This document shows positions 8,542-16,782 of a stretch of DNA of 44,353 bases, piece by piece. Origin of the DNA: Bdellovibrionota bacterium (GTDB lineage Bacteria > Bdellovibrionota > Bacteriovoracia > Bacteriovoracales > Bacteriovoracaceae); NCBI GenBank assembly GCA_030836365.1, contig JAURQB010000208.1:1-44353 (forward strand), given 5' to 3'. The notes beneath the pieces were generated by a model that saw only the letters and a list, made by a program, of their open reading frames with translations, was not told the DNA's origin and searched no databases. Numbering within the stretch: the stretch's first letter is position 1; each line of letters begins with the position of its first letter. A program made the translations under genes and the position numbers.

Positions 8542-10809
8542 ATGACCAAAGAAGAATTAAAAAAACAAGCACTTGATTATCACCGCCTCGGCAGAGCAGG
8601 TAAAATTGAAGTTATTCCTTCAAAGCCAACATCCTCTTCCAGTGACCTTAGTCTCGCCTATACACCTGGAGTCGCTGAGCCCTGCCTAGAGATTGCGAAA
8701 GACCCCAACCGCGCTTTTGACTACACGGCCAAAGGTAATCTCGTCGGCGTTATTTCAAACGGATCGGCAGTCTTAGGACTTGGAAACATTGGTCCTCTTG
8801 CAGGAAAGCCAGTCATGGAAGGAAAGGGCGTTCTATTTAAGAAGTTTGCGGACATTGATGTATTTGACATCGAAATCAATGAGCCAACAGTAGAAGGAAT
8901 GGTCAGCACCATTTCAGCAATGGAGCCGACATTTGGTGGGATAAACCTCGAAGACATCAAAGCACCAGAGTGTTTTGAAGTCGAAACAATTCTTCGTGAA
9001 AAAATGAATATTCCTGTTTTTCATGATGACCAACACGGAACAGCGATTATTTGCGCTGCTGGTTTTCTTAATGCTGTTGAATTAACAGGAAAGAAAATTT
9101 CTGAGATGAAAATTGTCTTCAATGGAGCAGGTGCCGCGGCCATGAGCTGCGCACGGACACTTATTCATTTGGGTGTAACAAAAGAGAATATTTTCATGTG
9201 TGATTCACGAGGGGTCATTACAAAAGATCGTTGGGAGTCTCTTGATAAATACAAACAAGCATTTGCCAATGACACTCAATTGAAAACACTCGCGGATGTG
9301 ATGAGTGGTGCAGATGCTTTTTTGGGTTTAAGTGTTCCAAAAACAGTAACTCAAGAGATGGTTAAGTCCATGGCCAAAACTCCTATTATTTTTGCTATGG
9401 CGAACCCAACGCCTGAAATTTTTCCTGATGAAGTTCATGAGGTTAGAGATGATGCGATTATGGCCACAGGAAGAAGTGATTTTCCTAATCAAATTAATAA
9501 TGTTTTAGGCTTTCCTTTTATATTTAGAGGAGCGCTAGATGTTCGCGCCACAACAATCAATGACGAGATGAAACTTGCGGCCGTCCGCGCTCTAGCGGAG
9601 CTAGCAAAAGAAGAAGTTCCCGAGGAAGTAAAACTTGCTTATGGAAATGAAGAGTTTTCTTTTGGAAAAAATTATTTAATACCAAAACCATTTGATAAAC
9701 GAGTCCTCACTCGCGTGGCACCAGCTGTCGCACATGCGGCGATTCAATCCAAGGTCGCGAGAGCAGGCATTGGAGACATGGAAGAATACGCAAGTTACCT
9801 AGAATCTCGCTTGGACACAAGTGGGGACTTTATGAAAAAGCTTCGTGATAAGCTTCGCTCTAAAAACAAAAATAAAAATGGGCCTGTAAAAATTGCGTTC
9901 ACAGAAGGAAGAAACTCGAGAGTTCTTCAAGCAGTAAAAGAGCTTCGAAAAAAATCTTTTATCGAACCGATTCTAATTGGAGAGCCCGAATCTATTTACG
10001 CAAAAATGGAAAAACACGGCCTAGAAGATCTTAAAGACCTTCAAATTATTACACCAAAACAGCACCCTCGCTTTCAAGAGTTTTACCGAAACCATTTTGA
10101 GGAAAACAAGCGTAATGGCGTCACAATTTCCATGGCCATGGACAGAATGTCTCGCTATACATTTTTCGGTGCAACACTCGCGAAGTATGACGAGGTGGAT
10201 GCAGTGATGTCAGGCCCTTCACTTACTTATCCAGAGTGTTTTAAACCAATGAATAGAATTGTTGGCACAACAGACCAAAGAAAAGCCGCAGGGATTTATA
10301 TTTTGACTTATAAAGACCGTACGCTATTTTTGGCCGACTGCACGGCGCAAATTTCCCCCACTCCAGAAGACTTAGCTGATATTGCGAGCTCCACGAGTGA
10401 ACTCTATCAAAATCTGATGGGTAAAAAACCGCAAGTTGCCTTTTTAAGTTACTCAAGCTTTGGTTCAAACTTAACAGCACGAGACCAAAAAAGGGCCGCT
10501 CAAATCACTAAAGAAAAATATCCAGAGATTATGTGTGATGGAGAGATGCAAGCAGACGTTGCGATTAATCCAAACATCCTAGAAAATCTATTTCCATTTT
10601 CGGACCTGAAGGGCGCTGCTGATGTTTTAATTTTTCCGGACCTAAATTCGGCAAACATCAGCTACAAACTTTTGAGTCAATTGAGTGACTGCACAACCAT
10701 TGGACCGATTCTCACTCCAATGAAAAAAAATGTGAACATCTTTGCTCGTACTGCTACAATTTCAGAGATGGTTAACATGACAATTTTAACTGCAACCATT
10801 GGCGAATAA
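8542..10809 (+). CDS. maeB: NADP-dependent malic enzyme with phosphotransacetylase-like C-terminal domain
   Basis: 755 residues, the length of the MaeB hybrid enzymes. The N-terminal malic domain (about 1-160) has AYTPGVAEPC, GPLAGKPVMEGKG and FHDDQHGTAI with metal-binding acids. The nucleotide-binding domain follows, with VFNGAGAAAMSCARTL. From about residue 430 there is a phosphate acetyl/butyryl-transferase-like domain, which in this family is a regulatory acetyl-CoA sensor rather than an active enzyme. It decarboxylates malate to pyruvate and makes reducing power. The start is an ATG with AGGA upstream. Confidence 0.95.
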   Translation: MTKEELKKQALDYHRLGRAGKIEVIPSKPTSSSSDLSLAYTPGVAEPCLEIAKDPNRAFDYTAKGNLVGVISNGSAVLGLGNIGPLAGKPVMEGKGVLFKKFADIDVFDIEINEPTVEGMVSTISAMEPTFGGINLEDIKAPECFEVETILREKMNIPVFHDDQHGTAIICAAGFLNAVELTGKKISEMKIVFNGAGAAAMSCARTLIHLGVTKENIFMCDSRGVITKDRWESLDKYKQAFANDTQLKTLADVMSGADAFLGLSVPKTVTQEMVKSMAKTPIIFAMANPTPEIFPDEVHEVRDDAIMATGRSDFPNQINNVLGFPFIFRGALDVRATTINDEMKLAAVRALAELAKEEVPEEVKLAYGNEEFSFGKNYLIPKPFDKRVLTRVAPAVAHAAIQSKVARAGIGDMEEYASYLESRLDTSGDFMKKLRDKLRSKNKNKNGPVKIAFTEGRNSRVLQAVKELRKKSFIEPILIGEPESIYAKMEKHGLEDLKDLQIITPKQHPRFQEFYRNHFEENKRNGVTISMAMDRMSRYTFFGATLAKYDEVDAVMSGPSLTYPECFKPMNRIVGTTDQRKAAGIYILTYKDRTLFLADCTAQISPTPEDLADIASSTSELYQNLMGKKPQVAFLSYSSFGSNLTARDQKRAAQITKEKYPEIMCDGEMQADVAINPNILENLFPFSDLKGAADVLIFPDLNSANISYKLLSQLSDCTTIGPILTPMKKNVNIFARTATISEMVNMTILTATIGE

Positions 10810-10819
10810 GGATTATAGA

Positions 10820-11194
10820 ATGAAAGAAATCATCAGCACAAATAATGCACCAGCAGCCGTTGGAACCTACTCCCAAGGAGTAAAATTTAATGGCGTTTAT
10901 TATTTCTCAGGCCAAATTGGTATTAATCCAGAGTCAGGAATAATGAGCGAAAGCTTTAATGAGCAACTAAGTCAAGTCATGAAAAATATTGACGGTCTTC
11001 TGGAGTCTCAAGATCTCAAAAGAGAAGACATCATTAAAACAACGATCTTTCTTCAGGACCTTGGCGATTTTGGAAAGGTCAATGAAACATACGTTAACTA
11101 CTTTTCGGAACCATATCCGGCAAGAAGTTGCGTTCAAGCGGCAAAACTACCAAAAGACGCTCTTGTCGAAATTGAAGTCATTGCAGGGAAATAA
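10820..11194 (+). CDS. ridA: RidA family reactive enamine/imine deaminase
   Basis: 124 residues from the ATG at 10820 (AAGGA upstream); the frame extends to TTG 10799 inside maeB but that part is not conserved. Family features are TNNAPAAVGTYSQGV at the N-terminus, FSGQIGINPESG, and PARSCVQAAKLPKDALVEIE near the C-terminus with the catalytic Arg. RidA proteins hydrolyse 2-aminoacrylate and related imines released by PLP enzymes, protecting other enzymes. It begins 10 bases after maeB and abuts the next start. Confidence 0.93.
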   Translation: MKEIISTNNAPAAVGTYSQGVKFNGVYYFSGQIGINPESGIMSESFNEQLSQVMKNIDGLLESQDLKREDIIKTTIFLQDLGDFGKVNETYVNYFSEPYPARSCVQAAKLPKDALVEIEVIAGK

Positions 11195-11836
11195 ATGGGA
11201 AAAAAATATTTATTCCCATTCGAAAAAGAGAAAAAGAAATACCCCTGGAAAACATTTCTCTCATTTTTATGCGCAGGTTATGTATTCATCCTCATTTTAT
11301 GTCTATCTATCATCAAAACTGCTGAAGAAGAAAATAATTTCTCGACGACGACTTTTTTTAAGTCCAGCCCTGACCTGATCGTCGTGCCGACCGGTGACTT
11401 TGGGAGAATTCCGAGGGCAATAGAACTGGCAAAAAAGTACTCACTTTCCAATATTTTTATCACTGGGGTTTATAAAAAAAATTCAGTGGATATGATTCTA
11501 CCAGAGTCAAACTTTGATCAGATTGATCTAAATCAATTTGAAATTGATTATTGGGCAAGAAACACTATCGAAAATGCAATCTCCACGCTTAAATTCTTAA
11601 GTGATAAAAGTGACATAAACAGAGTCCTAATAGTCAGTAGTGATTATCATATAAAAAGAATTCAGATGATATTTAACAATCTTCAAGTTGAAAACGAGAA
11701 GAAATATCAATTCTACTATCATGGTGTGGAAAATAAATATTTCAATAGTGATAATTTAATCAAACTTCACAAGGAAGCAATAAAGCTTATTCGCGGCTGG
11801 CTTATCATGAAACTCTGGACCCCAGAAATTGACTAA
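11195..11836 (+). CDS. YdcF/SanA-like DUF218 membrane-anchored protein
   Basis: 213 residues, one membrane helix at about 22-42, then a DUF218 domain: PDLIVVPTGDFGRIPRAIEL, IFITGVY, ARNTIENAISTLKFL and VLIVSSDYHIKRIQ are the conserved blocks of the ElyC/SanA/YdcF group. Members are linked to envelope integrity and vancomycin sensitivity but the chemistry is not settled. Its ATG directly follows the ridA stop. Its stop overlaps the stop of rsh on the other strand in a shared CTAA. Confidence 0.8.
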   Translation: MGKKYLFPFEKEKKKYPWKTFLSFLCAGYVFILILCLSIIKTAEEENNFSTTTFFKSSPDLIVVPTGDFGRIPRAIELAKKYSLSNIFITGVYKKNSVDMILPESNFDQIDLNQFEIDYWARNTIENAISTLKFLSDKSDINRVLIVSSDYHIKRIQMIFNNLQVENEKKYQFYYHGVENKYFNSDNLIKLHKEAIKLIRGWLIMKLWTPEID

Positions 11837-14031
11837 ACTCTGTTGACGTTTATTACTTCTTCAAGACCTTCAATGTTATTAATTGTCTTAATCAATTCAC
11901 TATAGTCTTTAACCTCGATTTCAAAAACAAAAGACCCTTTTCGATCGGGAAGAGATTTGGCCAAAGCACTTCTTATATTGATTCCCTGATCAGTAATTTT
12001 ATTACTAATAAGTGATAAGATTCCCGGTTTGTCTAGCGTAATAACTCGAATGGCAACGGGATGTTTAAAATTGAAGCCTGCATTCCATTCGACATTAACC
12101 GTTCGACTCATTTCCCCTTTATCGATTCTCGCGCAACCTTTTGTATGGACGGTAACTCCTCGACCTCGGGTAATATATCCAACGATGGGATCACCTGGGA
12201 TAGGATTACAACATCTAGCCATACGAACAAGTAAATCATCTAATCCATCAACAATTACAGCGTTATCACTTTGAGACTTTTTCAACACTCTCTTAGAAAG
12301 ATTGGAAGAAAATGAATTTAATTCATCTAGTTTTTTCTGTGGATCCTCAGGAGACTCTTTTGAGTTTTTCTTTATTGAAGGAACTTCTGTTAGGACACTC
12401 TTAACTTCTAACTTCCCAACACCTATTTGAATTAATAAATCATCAAAGTTAGCAACACTAAAGTGACTAATTAAATGATCTAGTTCTCCCATTTTTTTAA
12501 TAGTTTTAAGGCTAGTATTAAATACTCGGCATCCTTTTTCGAATAAATCTAAACCCAGTTCCTTATTTTGGTCTCTATCTACTTTTAACAGATATTGTTT
12601 AATCTTTGTTCTTGCCCGTCCAGATTTAACAATATTAAGCCAATCCTTTGAAGGACGCTGAGTTTTATTAGTTAGAATTTCTATCGTATCACCAGATTTT
12701 AAGTGATAACGAAGGGGGACCATTTTCCCATTAACTTTTGCTCCAACACACTTATTTCCAACTTCTGTGTGAACAGCATAGGCAAAATCCAAAGGAGTTG
12801 CACCATATCTTAATTCTCTGACATCCCCTTGAGGAGTAAAAACAAAAACACCACCAATGTCCAAGTCATTTTTTACGGCGTACATAAATTCTGAATTATT
12901 TTCGACGGCTTGATTATAATCAAGCAACTCCTGAATCCAATCCAATCTATTTGTTCCGGCCGCTATACCCTCTTTATACTTCCAGTGAGCAGCGACACCT
13001 GTTTCAGCAACTTCATCCATTTCATGGGTTCTAATTTGGATTTCTATTCTCTCCGCTTTAGGCCCAATAACAGTTGTGTGTAAGCTTTGATAGTTGTTCA
13101 CTTTTGGTATAGCGATGTAATCCTTGAATCGGCCAGGTATGGGAGTATAAGAGCTATGAATAATACCCAGACATTTGTAACACTCGGTAATATTATTTAC
13201 GATAATCCTAAACGCGAGAACATCTTGTATTTGATCGTAGTCAACAGAGCGTGCAACCATTTTTTTATAAATTGAATAGAAATGTTTTGGGCGCCCCTTC
13301 ACTTCAGACTTAAGTGAATACTCAAGAAACTTCTCCTTAATCGAGTCCACCGTACTTCTTATATACGTCTCTCTCTCGGAGCGCTTCATTGCAACTTTTT
13401 CGGCTAACTTATAATACATGTCAGGTTTAATAAACCTTAAGCATAAGTCCTCAAGTTCAGCCTTTACGGAGTTAATCCCGAGCCTGCTTGCCAACGGTAC
13501 ATAAATATCTAGCGTTTCTTGTGCAATTTTATGCTGCTTTTCTTCTGAAACATATTGAAGTGTTCTCATGTTATGCATACGATCAGCGAGCTTCACTATT
13601 ATAACGCGTATATCTTTGGCCATGGCCACTACCATCTTGCGAAAATTTTCAGCCTGAGACTCTTCTTTTGTTTTAAATTTAATCTTAGAAATTTTCGTTA
13701 ACCCAACAACAATTTGAGCAACTGCAGGATTAAATTCCTCCTGAATTTCAATTGGTTCAATCCCACAGTCTTCAACAACATCATGAAGCAAGCCTGCAAT
13801 TATAGAGTCCATATCCATTCGAAGTTTAATCAGAGTAGCAGATACATTTATGGGGTGAATTATATAGTCTTCTCCTGAGCTTCTTTTCTGTCCCAAGTGT
13901 GCTTTTGTCGCATAACTAAATGCTTTTCTTAACATAACAAAATCTGCATCAGGGTAATATCCCTCTACACGCCTGACTAGATCATCAACAGTTATATTTC
14001 GCTCATGTGAAAAATCTAATACTTGATACAA
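11833..14031 (-). CDS. rsh: Bifunctional (p)ppGpp synthetase/hydrolase (RelA/SpoT homologue)
   Basis: 732 residues. The order is HD hydrolase domain (HDVVED at about residues 86-91, intact), synthetase domain (GRPKHFYSIYKKM, RFKDYIAIPKVNNYQSLHTT), TGS domain (about 400-460, VFTPQGDVRELRYGATPLDF), then a conserved Cys-containing region (MARCCNPIPGDPIVGY) and a C-terminal ACT domain. It makes and degrades the stringent-response alarmone. The start is TTG at 14031 with AGGGGA five bases upstream and no usable ATG nearby. It follows gmk by one base, so the GTP-making and GTP-using enzymes share a transcript. Confidence 0.95.
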   Translation of the reverse strand: MYQVLDFSHERNITVDDLVRRVEGYYPDADFVMLRKAFSYATKAHLGQKRSSGEDYIIHPINVSATLIKLRMDMDSIIAGLLHDVVEDCGIEPIEIQEEFNPAVAQIVVGLTKISKIKFKTKEESQAENFRKMVVAMAKDIRVIIVKLADRMHNMRTLQYVSEEKQHKIAQETLDIYVPLASRLGINSVKAELEDLCLRFIKPDMYYKLAEKVAMKRSERETYIRSTVDSIKEKFLEYSLKSEVKGRPKHFYSIYKKMVARSVDYDQIQDVLAFRIIVNNITECYKCLGIIHSSYTPIPGRFKDYIAIPKVNNYQSLHTTVIGPKAERIEIQIRTHEMDEVAETGVAAHWKYKEGIAAGTNRLDWIQELLDYNQAVENNSEFMYAVKNDLDIGGVFVFTPQGDVRELRYGATPLDFAYAVHTEVGNKCVGAKVNGKMVPLRYHLKSGDTIEILTNKTQRPSKDWLNIVKSGRARTKIKQYLLKVDRDQNKELGLDLFEKGCRVFNTSLKTIKKMGELDHLISHFSVANFDDLLIQIGVGKLEVKSVLTEVPSIKKNSKESPEDPQKKLDELNSFSSNLSKRVLKKSQSDNAVIVDGLDDLLVRMARCCNPIPGDPIVGYITRGRGVTVHTKGCARIDKGEMSRTVNVEWNAGFNFKHPVAIRVITLDKPGILSLISNKITDQGINIRSALAKSLPDRKGSFVFEIEVKDYSELIKTINNIEGLEEVINVNRV

Positions 14032-14032
14032 C

Positions 14033-14608
14033 CTATTCCCCTATAAGATCTTCAATTAGTCGATATAATTTATTATAAGCAACATTAACGTCATCATTCA
14101 CGATAGAGTAATCATAGTCTCCAGACCTGGATAATTCAATTTTCGCATTATTTAATCTCGTATTAATTGCATCCTCACTCTCTGTTCCTCTACCTCTTAG
14201 TCTCTCCTCTAATACTTCATAGCTAGGAGGCCTTATAAAGATTGCTTTTGCTTGATCACCAAAAGCTTCCTTCATCGAATCGGTTCCTTGTATATCAAGG
14301 TCAAAAATAAGATTCGCCCCTTCTTTCATTTTTTTTTCAACATACCTTTTCGAAGTACCTTTGTAGTCTCCATGAACAAGTGCCCACTCTGTAAATTCAT
14401 CATTTGAAATCATTTTCTCAAATTTTGGTTTTGAGACAAAAAAGTAATCAAGGCCGTCTTTTTCATTCGGTCGAATATCTCTTGTTGTATATGAAATAGA
14501 CTCAATAAGTCGCCCTTTGAAGTCCGCTCGAACTTTTTTCATCAGGGTGGATTTCCCTGTTCCCGAAGGCGCAACAATAACAATTAACTTTCCAGGCTTA
14601 GCGCTCAT
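14033..14608 (-). CDS. gmk: Guanylate kinase
   Basis: 191 residues. The P-loop APSGTGKST is at about 13-21. The GMP-binding stretch SYTTRDIRPNEKDGLDYFFV and the family segment FDLDIQGTDSMKEAF are present. It phosphorylates GMP to GDP. The start ATG overlaps the yicC stop as ATGA. In many Gram-negatives rpoZ (RNA polymerase omega) lies between gmk and the (p)ppGpp synthetase gene; here it does not. Confidence 0.96.
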   Translation of the reverse strand: MSAKPGKLIVIVAPSGTGKSTLMKKVRADFKGRLIESISYTTRDIRPNEKDGLDYFFVSKPKFEKMISNDEFTEWALVHGDYKGTSKRYVEKKMKEGANLIFDLDIQGTDSMKEAFGDQAKAIFIRPPSYEVLEERLRGRGTESEDAINTRLNNAKIELSRSGDYDYSIVNDDVNVAYNKLYRLIEDLIGE

Positions 14609-15483
14609 TGTAGATTCAGTCCCTGCTCCCTAATCTTTTCAAGGAACGATTTCATATTGACGACATAGTTTGATATTTCTTTATTTCCACTTTTTGAACC
14701 AATAGTATTAGTCTCCCTATTAAGCTCCTGTAATAAAAAATCAATTTTTCTCCCCACTTCATCATTTTCAGAAGCAAGTAGTTTTTGAAGAGACAGCATA
14801 TGAAAATTTATTCGATCGATCTCCTCATTGATATCAAGCTTTTCAAGATAATATACAACTTCTTGCAAGAGTCTTTGTTTGTCAGCATTAATTTCATCAT
14901 CAAACTGCTTTATTTTATTTAGCAGATTATTCTCAACGCTTTGCCTATATGAGTCCTTAGAATTTATAATTTTAGAAAAATCATTTTGATAAAGATTTAA
15001 GTATTCTAAAAGTGCTATTTTTATTTTTTCACCTTCATTGGCCCTTGCTGCACTAATTTGTTCCAAGGCAGAATCAAAAGCCTCTCGAACGATGGGCTCC
15101 ATAACTGAAAAGAGATCTGCGTTATCGACTTCTTTTTGGAATTCACCTCTCAAAAAATCAGTCGCTTTAAATTGTAGGTTTACGTCGTTTAGCTTTTCAA
15201 TGCGTTCAATTTGAGCAACAAAAGCACTTACTTTAGCTGAATCCAAAGCAAATTCCTGTTCATCCGTTTTAATTTTTTTATAATTAACGATGATCTCAAA
15301 ACTGCCTCTTTTTAATTTTTGGGCCAACTTTGACTTTAAATCCATTTCTAGTGGATTAAATAAATTGCTCATTTTAAATCTAAAGTCTTTAAACCGATTA
15401 TTCACACTTTTAATTTCAACCGTGATAGCAAAATCGTTATTTTTTGCTTCGCCTCGACCAAATCCCGTCATTGACTGCAACAT
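14605..15483 (-). CDS. yicC: YicC family endoribonuclease
   Basis: 292 residues. The N-terminus MLQSMTGFGRGEAK and C-terminus GSKSGNKEISNYVVNMKSFLEKIREQGLNLQ are the conserved ends of YicC, and the middle is helical. YicC proteins are stress-linked endoribonucleases acting on RNA in the cytoplasm. GAGG precedes the ATG. It is the first of the coupled yicC-gmk-rsh genes, and the lipoprotein upstream ends only 14 bases before, so that gene may share the transcript. Confidence 0.93.
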   Translation of the reverse strand: MLQSMTGFGRGEAKNNDFAITVEIKSVNNRFKDFRFKMSNLFNPLEMDLKSKLAQKLKRGSFEIIVNYKKIKTDEQEFALDSAKVSAFVAQIERIEKLNDVNLQFKATDFLRGEFQKEVDNADLFSVMEPIVREAFDSALEQISAARANEGEKIKIALLEYLNLYQNDFSKIINSKDSYRQSVENNLLNKIKQFDDEINADKQRLLQEVVYYLEKLDINEEIDRINFHMLSLQKLLASENDEVGRKIDFLLQELNRETNTIGSKSGNKEISNYVVNMKSFLEKIREQGLNLQ

Positions 15484-15497
15484 ATTACCTCTATTAA

Positions 15498-15830
15498 TTA
15501 AAAAAATCCGCTTCTCAGATAAACTGGCGGCTCACCATTATAGATATAAGATAAATAATCCCTTCTCTCCCTAGGAGACAGCCGCAAAAAATATAATTTT
15601 TGATACTTATCACTAATTTTCCTTTTTGCCATCTCATATATGCTCCGCTCACTATCACTCAAGTCTTCTTCAAGCTCAGTAATTTCAGAATTAAGACAAT
15701 CCTCATTTTCTCCCATATAGTTTGACTCATAGCATCTCTCCGACACTGGATTGGAATCACTTAGATTTATTGCGCTACACCCAAAAAATTCAAGTATAAA
15801 AAAACAAATGACGACGATTCTAAATATCAT
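15498..15830 (-). CDS. Small predicted lipoprotein
   Basis: 110 residues. From the ATG at 15830 (AAGG five bases upstream) there is a hydrophobic signal, IVVICFFILEFFGC, whose FFGC fits a lipobox. The mature part is acidic, then basic near YFLRLSPRERRDYL. A GTG six bases earlier is in frame but lacks a ribosome-binding site. No family recognised. A sigma-28-like -10 lies about 30 bases upstream on this strand. Confidence 0.65.
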   Translation of the reverse strand: MIFRIVVICFFILEFFGCSAINLSDSNPVSERCYESNYMGENEDCLNSEITELEEDLSDSERSIYEMAKRKISDKYQKLYFLRLSPRERRDYLSYIYNGEPPVYLRSGFF

Positions 15831-15858
15831 AAGCACCTTCTCTTATATTAATGAGAGG

Positions 15859-15885
15859 TTATCGGTCTCCACGCCATATATCTAA
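15859..15885 (-). promoter_or_regulatory. Possible sigma-28-like promoter for the small lipoprotein
   Basis: On the minus strand ACCGATAA (15866-15859) matches the FliA -10 at 7 of 8. Eleven bases upstream lies TTAGATAT (15885-15878), which matches the -35 at only 4 of 8. The spacing is canonical and the site is correctly placed before the ATG at 15830. Confidence 0.28.
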
Positions 15886-15991
15886 TAATGGGTCGCAATG
15901 TCGGAAAATTTTGCCAATATTCTCATTTTTTTAATAAATCTCGGACAAAGCAAAGGGGTTCGCCGATAGGATTCGCAAGGAGCCTTAATAA

Positions 15992-16777
15992 ATGAAAAAG
16001 TGGGAAAAGATTGAAGATAAATTAAACCTGAGCCTCATTCAAAAATATGATTCATTAAGAGAAAACCTCAAGTCATTTATCAGTCATGCTAAAGCAAAAA
16101 TAATAAATAAAACCATTGATTTATATAATCAAGTTCTTCCACTAATTAACCAATTAAAAATAAAAGCAAAACAAGTTTCTGCAGTTAACCCGAAAGAAGC
16201 TTCTGAAGCAATAAAAAACGCACTAAAAGCGATAACATGGAAAAACTTCCTTTCGCTACTTAAGGCACCACCCTACAAAAAAATAGGATCCTTTATAAAA
16301 CGAAATTCCCTTAATATCAGCTTTTCAATAATAATAGCGTTCGGTTCATATAACTTGATACAGGAGATTCAACATATATTTCCTGAAAAAAAAACAGGAA
16401 GAGAAATTGCATCTGTAAGTAAGTTAAACAAACGACCAAGTTATTATTTGTTAAAAAATAGGCATTTAAAAATAGAGAACGTTAAGATCCCTGTTTCACT
16501 GAATCAAAATAAAAGGATATCTTCCATCATAGCAGACGTCATCATTGAATGCCCAAACAGAACAACTCAACAATTTCTTTATAATGCTCCCCACTTAGTG
16601 CAAGATAAATTGAATAATACAATAGCTCCCCAAATCAACTCATTCCCTCTTACAGAAGAGGGAAAAGTTATTTTAAGAAAAAAAATAGGTTTAGAACTAA
16701 GTGAGCTCCTAAAAGAAAATCAATTCAAACAGTACAAAATACAAAAAGTAAATATTATTCAAGTTACCTCTTCCTGA
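15992..16777 (+). CDS. FliL-like single-pass membrane protein with long N-terminal extension
   Basis: 261 residues. A basic, helical N-terminal region of about 100 residues precedes one membrane helix at about 107-125, then a C-terminal domain with the FliL pattern: SIIADVIIEC, LVQDKLNNTIAPQINSFPLT, EEGKVILRKKIGLELSELL, and a final strand KVNIIQVTSS in place of the usual VYFTEF. FliL proteins surround the flagellar stator. The usual FliL N-terminus is only a few residues, so the extension is odd. AAGGAG precedes the ATG. The assignment is by pattern and fairly tentative. Confidence 0.5.
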   Translation: MKKWEKIEDKLNLSLIQKYDSLRENLKSFISHAKAKIINKTIDLYNQVLPLINQLKIKAKQVSAVNPKEASEAIKNALKAITWKNFLSLLKAPPYKKIGSFIKRNSLNISFSIIIAFGSYNLIQEIQHIFPEKKTGREIASVSKLNKRPSYYLLKNRHLKIENVKIPVSLNQNKRISSIIADVIIECPNRTTQQFLYNAPHLVQDKLNNTIAPQINSFPLTEEGKVILRKKIGLELSELLKENQFKQYKIQKVNIIQVTSS

Positions 16778-16782
16778 ATGAC

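Noticed and set aside
15901..15925. Possible sigma-54 promoter near the activator and FliL-like genes (GG and GC pairs)
   Set aside because: The GG-to-GC distance is wrong on both strands.
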